Positions 62,132 to 64,000 of a DNA stretch of 64,000 nt are shown piece by piece. This DNA is from Poriferisodalis sp965205175 (GTDB lineage: Bacteria; Actinomycetota; Acidimicrobiia; Acidimicrobiales; Poriferisodalaceae). The position numbers were made by a program, and so were the translations under genes. How positions within the stretch are numbered: position 1 is the stretch's first letter; each line of letters begins with the position of its first letter. A model generated the notes under the pieces. The model worked only from the letters and a program-made list of their open reading frames with translations. It did no database searches and was not told where the DNA came from. The stretch lies in the NCBI RefSeq assembly GCF_965205175.1, contig NZ_OZ242038.1, forward strand, positions 868,001 through 932,000, written 5' to 3'.

Positions 62132-62168
62132 GGCTTGCCATGACTTCAATGAGGCTTGCCATGACTTC
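62127..62168 (+). repeat. Perfect 21-bp tandem duplication over the protease stop codon
   Basis: Positions 62127-62147 and 62148-62168 are identical, and the first copy contains the TGA stop of the protease gene. It is a recent duplication at the gene junction; no coding effect is evident. Confidence 0.92.
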
Positions 62169-62237
62169 CTGTTGGAGGAAGCCGATCTCGTGCATACCAA
62201 AATTTGCTGAAACACTACCTAGTTTAGAGGACCAAGA

Positions 62238-64000
62238 TGCATCGACCGCGTAACCCTGGCGCGCGTGATTCTAGCGCAAATTCGCCGAATCAGACAGTAT
62301 TCGAATGGCGCAGACAAATTTTGTCATCGATTGTGGCGCATCGGCTTCACCGACGTGTCGCTGCAGTTGCGCTCTGCCTGTTGCTAGCGGCGGGCGGAAT
62401 CGTCTTGTTGCCTGCGACACCAGTTTCGTCATCTAATGGCGATCATTCTGTCGGATCTTCGACGATCTCATGGAAGCGCTATGCCGGTGCAGATCGATAC
62501 AGCACTTCCTTGGCTATAGCGGAAGCCGTCGCCGCTGACGCCGGCGGTCGCCTCAACTCGATCGTCATGACTTGGGGACACAGGCAATATCATTGGAGAG
62601 AAGGCATTGTAGCTTCCTCGCTAGCTGGCCGCCTGAGCACCGCGATGTTGCTTACGCCTCCGACGGGGCTTCGGGCGGATGCCTTGGAATTTATGCGGCG
62701 CGTCGGCGTATCCAAAGTACTCGTTGTGTATGAAGCAAGCCCGGACGCACGCATTATGCCAGAATGCTGCCTTAACCAGAATTTGCCGCTGTTCTCGGCA
62801 TTAGAATTGGCTGGCTTCGAGGTGTTGCACATCGCAGGACAATTCAGTAGCGATAGTGCAATGGATGCTGCAGAATATGCCGGGCCGCCGGGTTCACTGG
62901 GTCAATTGGGCAAGACCGTTATCGTGACGGCGGCGGAATCTCGGGCGTACGCGGATGCATTGGCGTCTGCGCCACTGGCTGCCCATGCGAATCTTCCAAT
63001 CCTATTCGTTTGGCGTGATATGTTGACTGACGGATGGTACCTGCACGACTATGTCGACACAGCAGGAATAGACCATGCGATACTCGTCGGGGGATCGGCA
63101 GCGATATCACAAAGAGTCGAGGACGCAATTCGCAAACGTGGAATCACCGTAAGTCGAATAGCGGGTTCGGACCGATATGACACCGCAGTCAAGATGGCGC
63201 AGTTTATGGCGAAACATGCCAGGGGAGGCTGCTTCGGCGGTGCAGCTGTCGGCGTGGCGCGCGGGGATGTTCCTTTCGATTCGCTCAGCGCAGGACCCTT
63301 GCTCAGTCGACTGTGTGCACCGCTCGCCCTCGTGGACCGCCATGGCATGCCGTCAGTCACGGCTTCCTTCCTTGATTCTGTGCGTCGGGCCCACGGTACA
63401 AACAAGCTATCGATCTTCGGCGGTGACGCCGCCGTGCCGGACCTATCTCTCGACATCTATCGTAGCAATATCGAATGGTACGGCAATATTGATCCCGGGG
63501 CCCCAGCTCTACTTGCAACCGGCGCCGACTTCTCGCCTCCGCCTCTCGTAACCAGCTCCGGCGCCGTCACCGTTTCAGTCGATCTCTGTGGTTCGTCCGC
63601 TTCGCAACATCTGAATCAAACGTCGTTGAGCAGTTATATATCTCAGCTGCAGACGGTCGCAGAATTCTATCGTGTTCAGAGTGGCAACAAATCTAGAATA
63701 GAATTTGTGGCCGGCAGAATATTGTTGCCTACACGCGATTTCGATGACGCACCGTTTGAATGGAGTCGGCAATCGTTAGATAAGTGGATAGAGAAAGGCA
63801 ATGATGACGCCCACAATATCTCCGACGGGGTAGAGGAACAACGTTATCCTGATCCATGTAGGTCAGAGGCATTTCGCCGCTCCGGTGAATCTACTCTGAC
63901 GCGATATTATTCGGAGCAGTCGCCAACACTGATTCTTGCAGATGTCGGAGTCAGTCGGACTTGGGGATACGCCTCCTTGAAGCATAGATGGTCGGTGACA
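62238..64000 (+). CDS. Cell-wall-binding-repeat (CWB2) protein with protease-like C-terminal part (partial, runs off right edge)
   Basis: Open from ATG 62238 (AGAGGA upstream) to the window end, at least 587 residues. A basic N-terminus precedes a membrane/signal segment (VAAVALCLLLAAGGIVLL, about residues 40-57). Three cell-wall-binding type 2 repeats are recognised: RYAGADRYSTSLAIAEA (about 85), VIVTAAESRAYADALASAPL through AILVGGSAAIS (about 229-290), and RIAGSDRYDTAVKMA (about 305). From about residue 440, VTVSVDLCGSS, LQTVAEFYRVQSGNKSRIEFVAG parallels the start of the adjacent metalloprotease. The catalytic part, if any, lies outside the window. Base composition is AT-richer than the ribosomal region. 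Confidence 0.82.

Overview
The window comes from a high-GC actinobacterium. The ribosomal and RNA polymerase gene order, a zinc-type S14, menaquinone (menB) and F420-type (LLM) enzymes, cell-wall-binding-repeat proteins and Ala/Pro/Glu-rich tails on several ribosomal proteins suggest class Acidimicrobiia. This is inference; no phylogeny was run.

Layout. (1) 1-2.4 kb, minus strand: the start of a large unrecognised protein running off the left edge (probable defence NTPase or nuclease), a small gene translationally coupled to it, and a secreted fibronectin type III (FN3) protein. (2) 2.7-7.6 kb: metabolic genes, namely a crotonase, a cysteine-dioxygenase-like cupin overlapping a triple-rhodanese gene, an LLM oxidoreductase and menB. 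(3) 7.7-16.6 kb: an accessory block with a HEPN/PaREP1-like protein, a membrane-anchored coiled coil, a three-copy intergenic repeat, a single-chain Type ISP-like restriction-modification enzyme, and the tail-to-tail pair TcmP / DUF5131. (4) 16.9-54.4 kb: a GNAT acetyltransferase, tRNA-Thr/Met/Trp, secE-nusG, rplKA, rplJL, rpoBC, rpsLG-fusA-tuf-rpsJ, then the S10/spc/alpha run rplC to rplQ with secY, adk and rpoA. The S10 run is broken between rpsJ and rplC by four minus-strand genes: a three-subunit molybdenum hydroxylase and a MoaD-like carrier. (5) 54.5-59.4 kb: acyl-ACP desaturase, superoxide dismutase and a large M16 lipoprotein peptidase. (6) 59.5-64 kb: a VapBC pair, then a visibly AT-richer segment with a secreted metalloprotease and a cell-wall-binding protein whose C-terminal part resembles the start of that protease; the last gene runs off the right edge.

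The main discovery candidate is a set of three long C/G homopolymers, each at a position where a length change would act as a switch. A G11 tract fills the 17-bp spacer between -35 and -10 boxes upstream of the FN3 gene. A C11 tract (coding strand) sits between the methyltransferase and the C-terminal specificity part of the ISP enzyme, and a C14 tract follows the signal peptide of the metalloprotease. Both coding tracts are exactly one base away from joining the two halves of their gene. Two secreted proteins and a restriction enzyme are the classes controlled by simple-repeat phase variation elsewhere. Consensus error at homopolymers is the main alternative.

A second pattern is repeated 15-bp tandem repeats (rplJ-rplL spacer, rplV, rpsQ, molybdenum-hydroxylase FAD subunit). 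infA and map are not in their usual place after adk, and rpmG is not beside secE. No CRISPR array, rRNA gene, insertion sequence or replication origin was seen.
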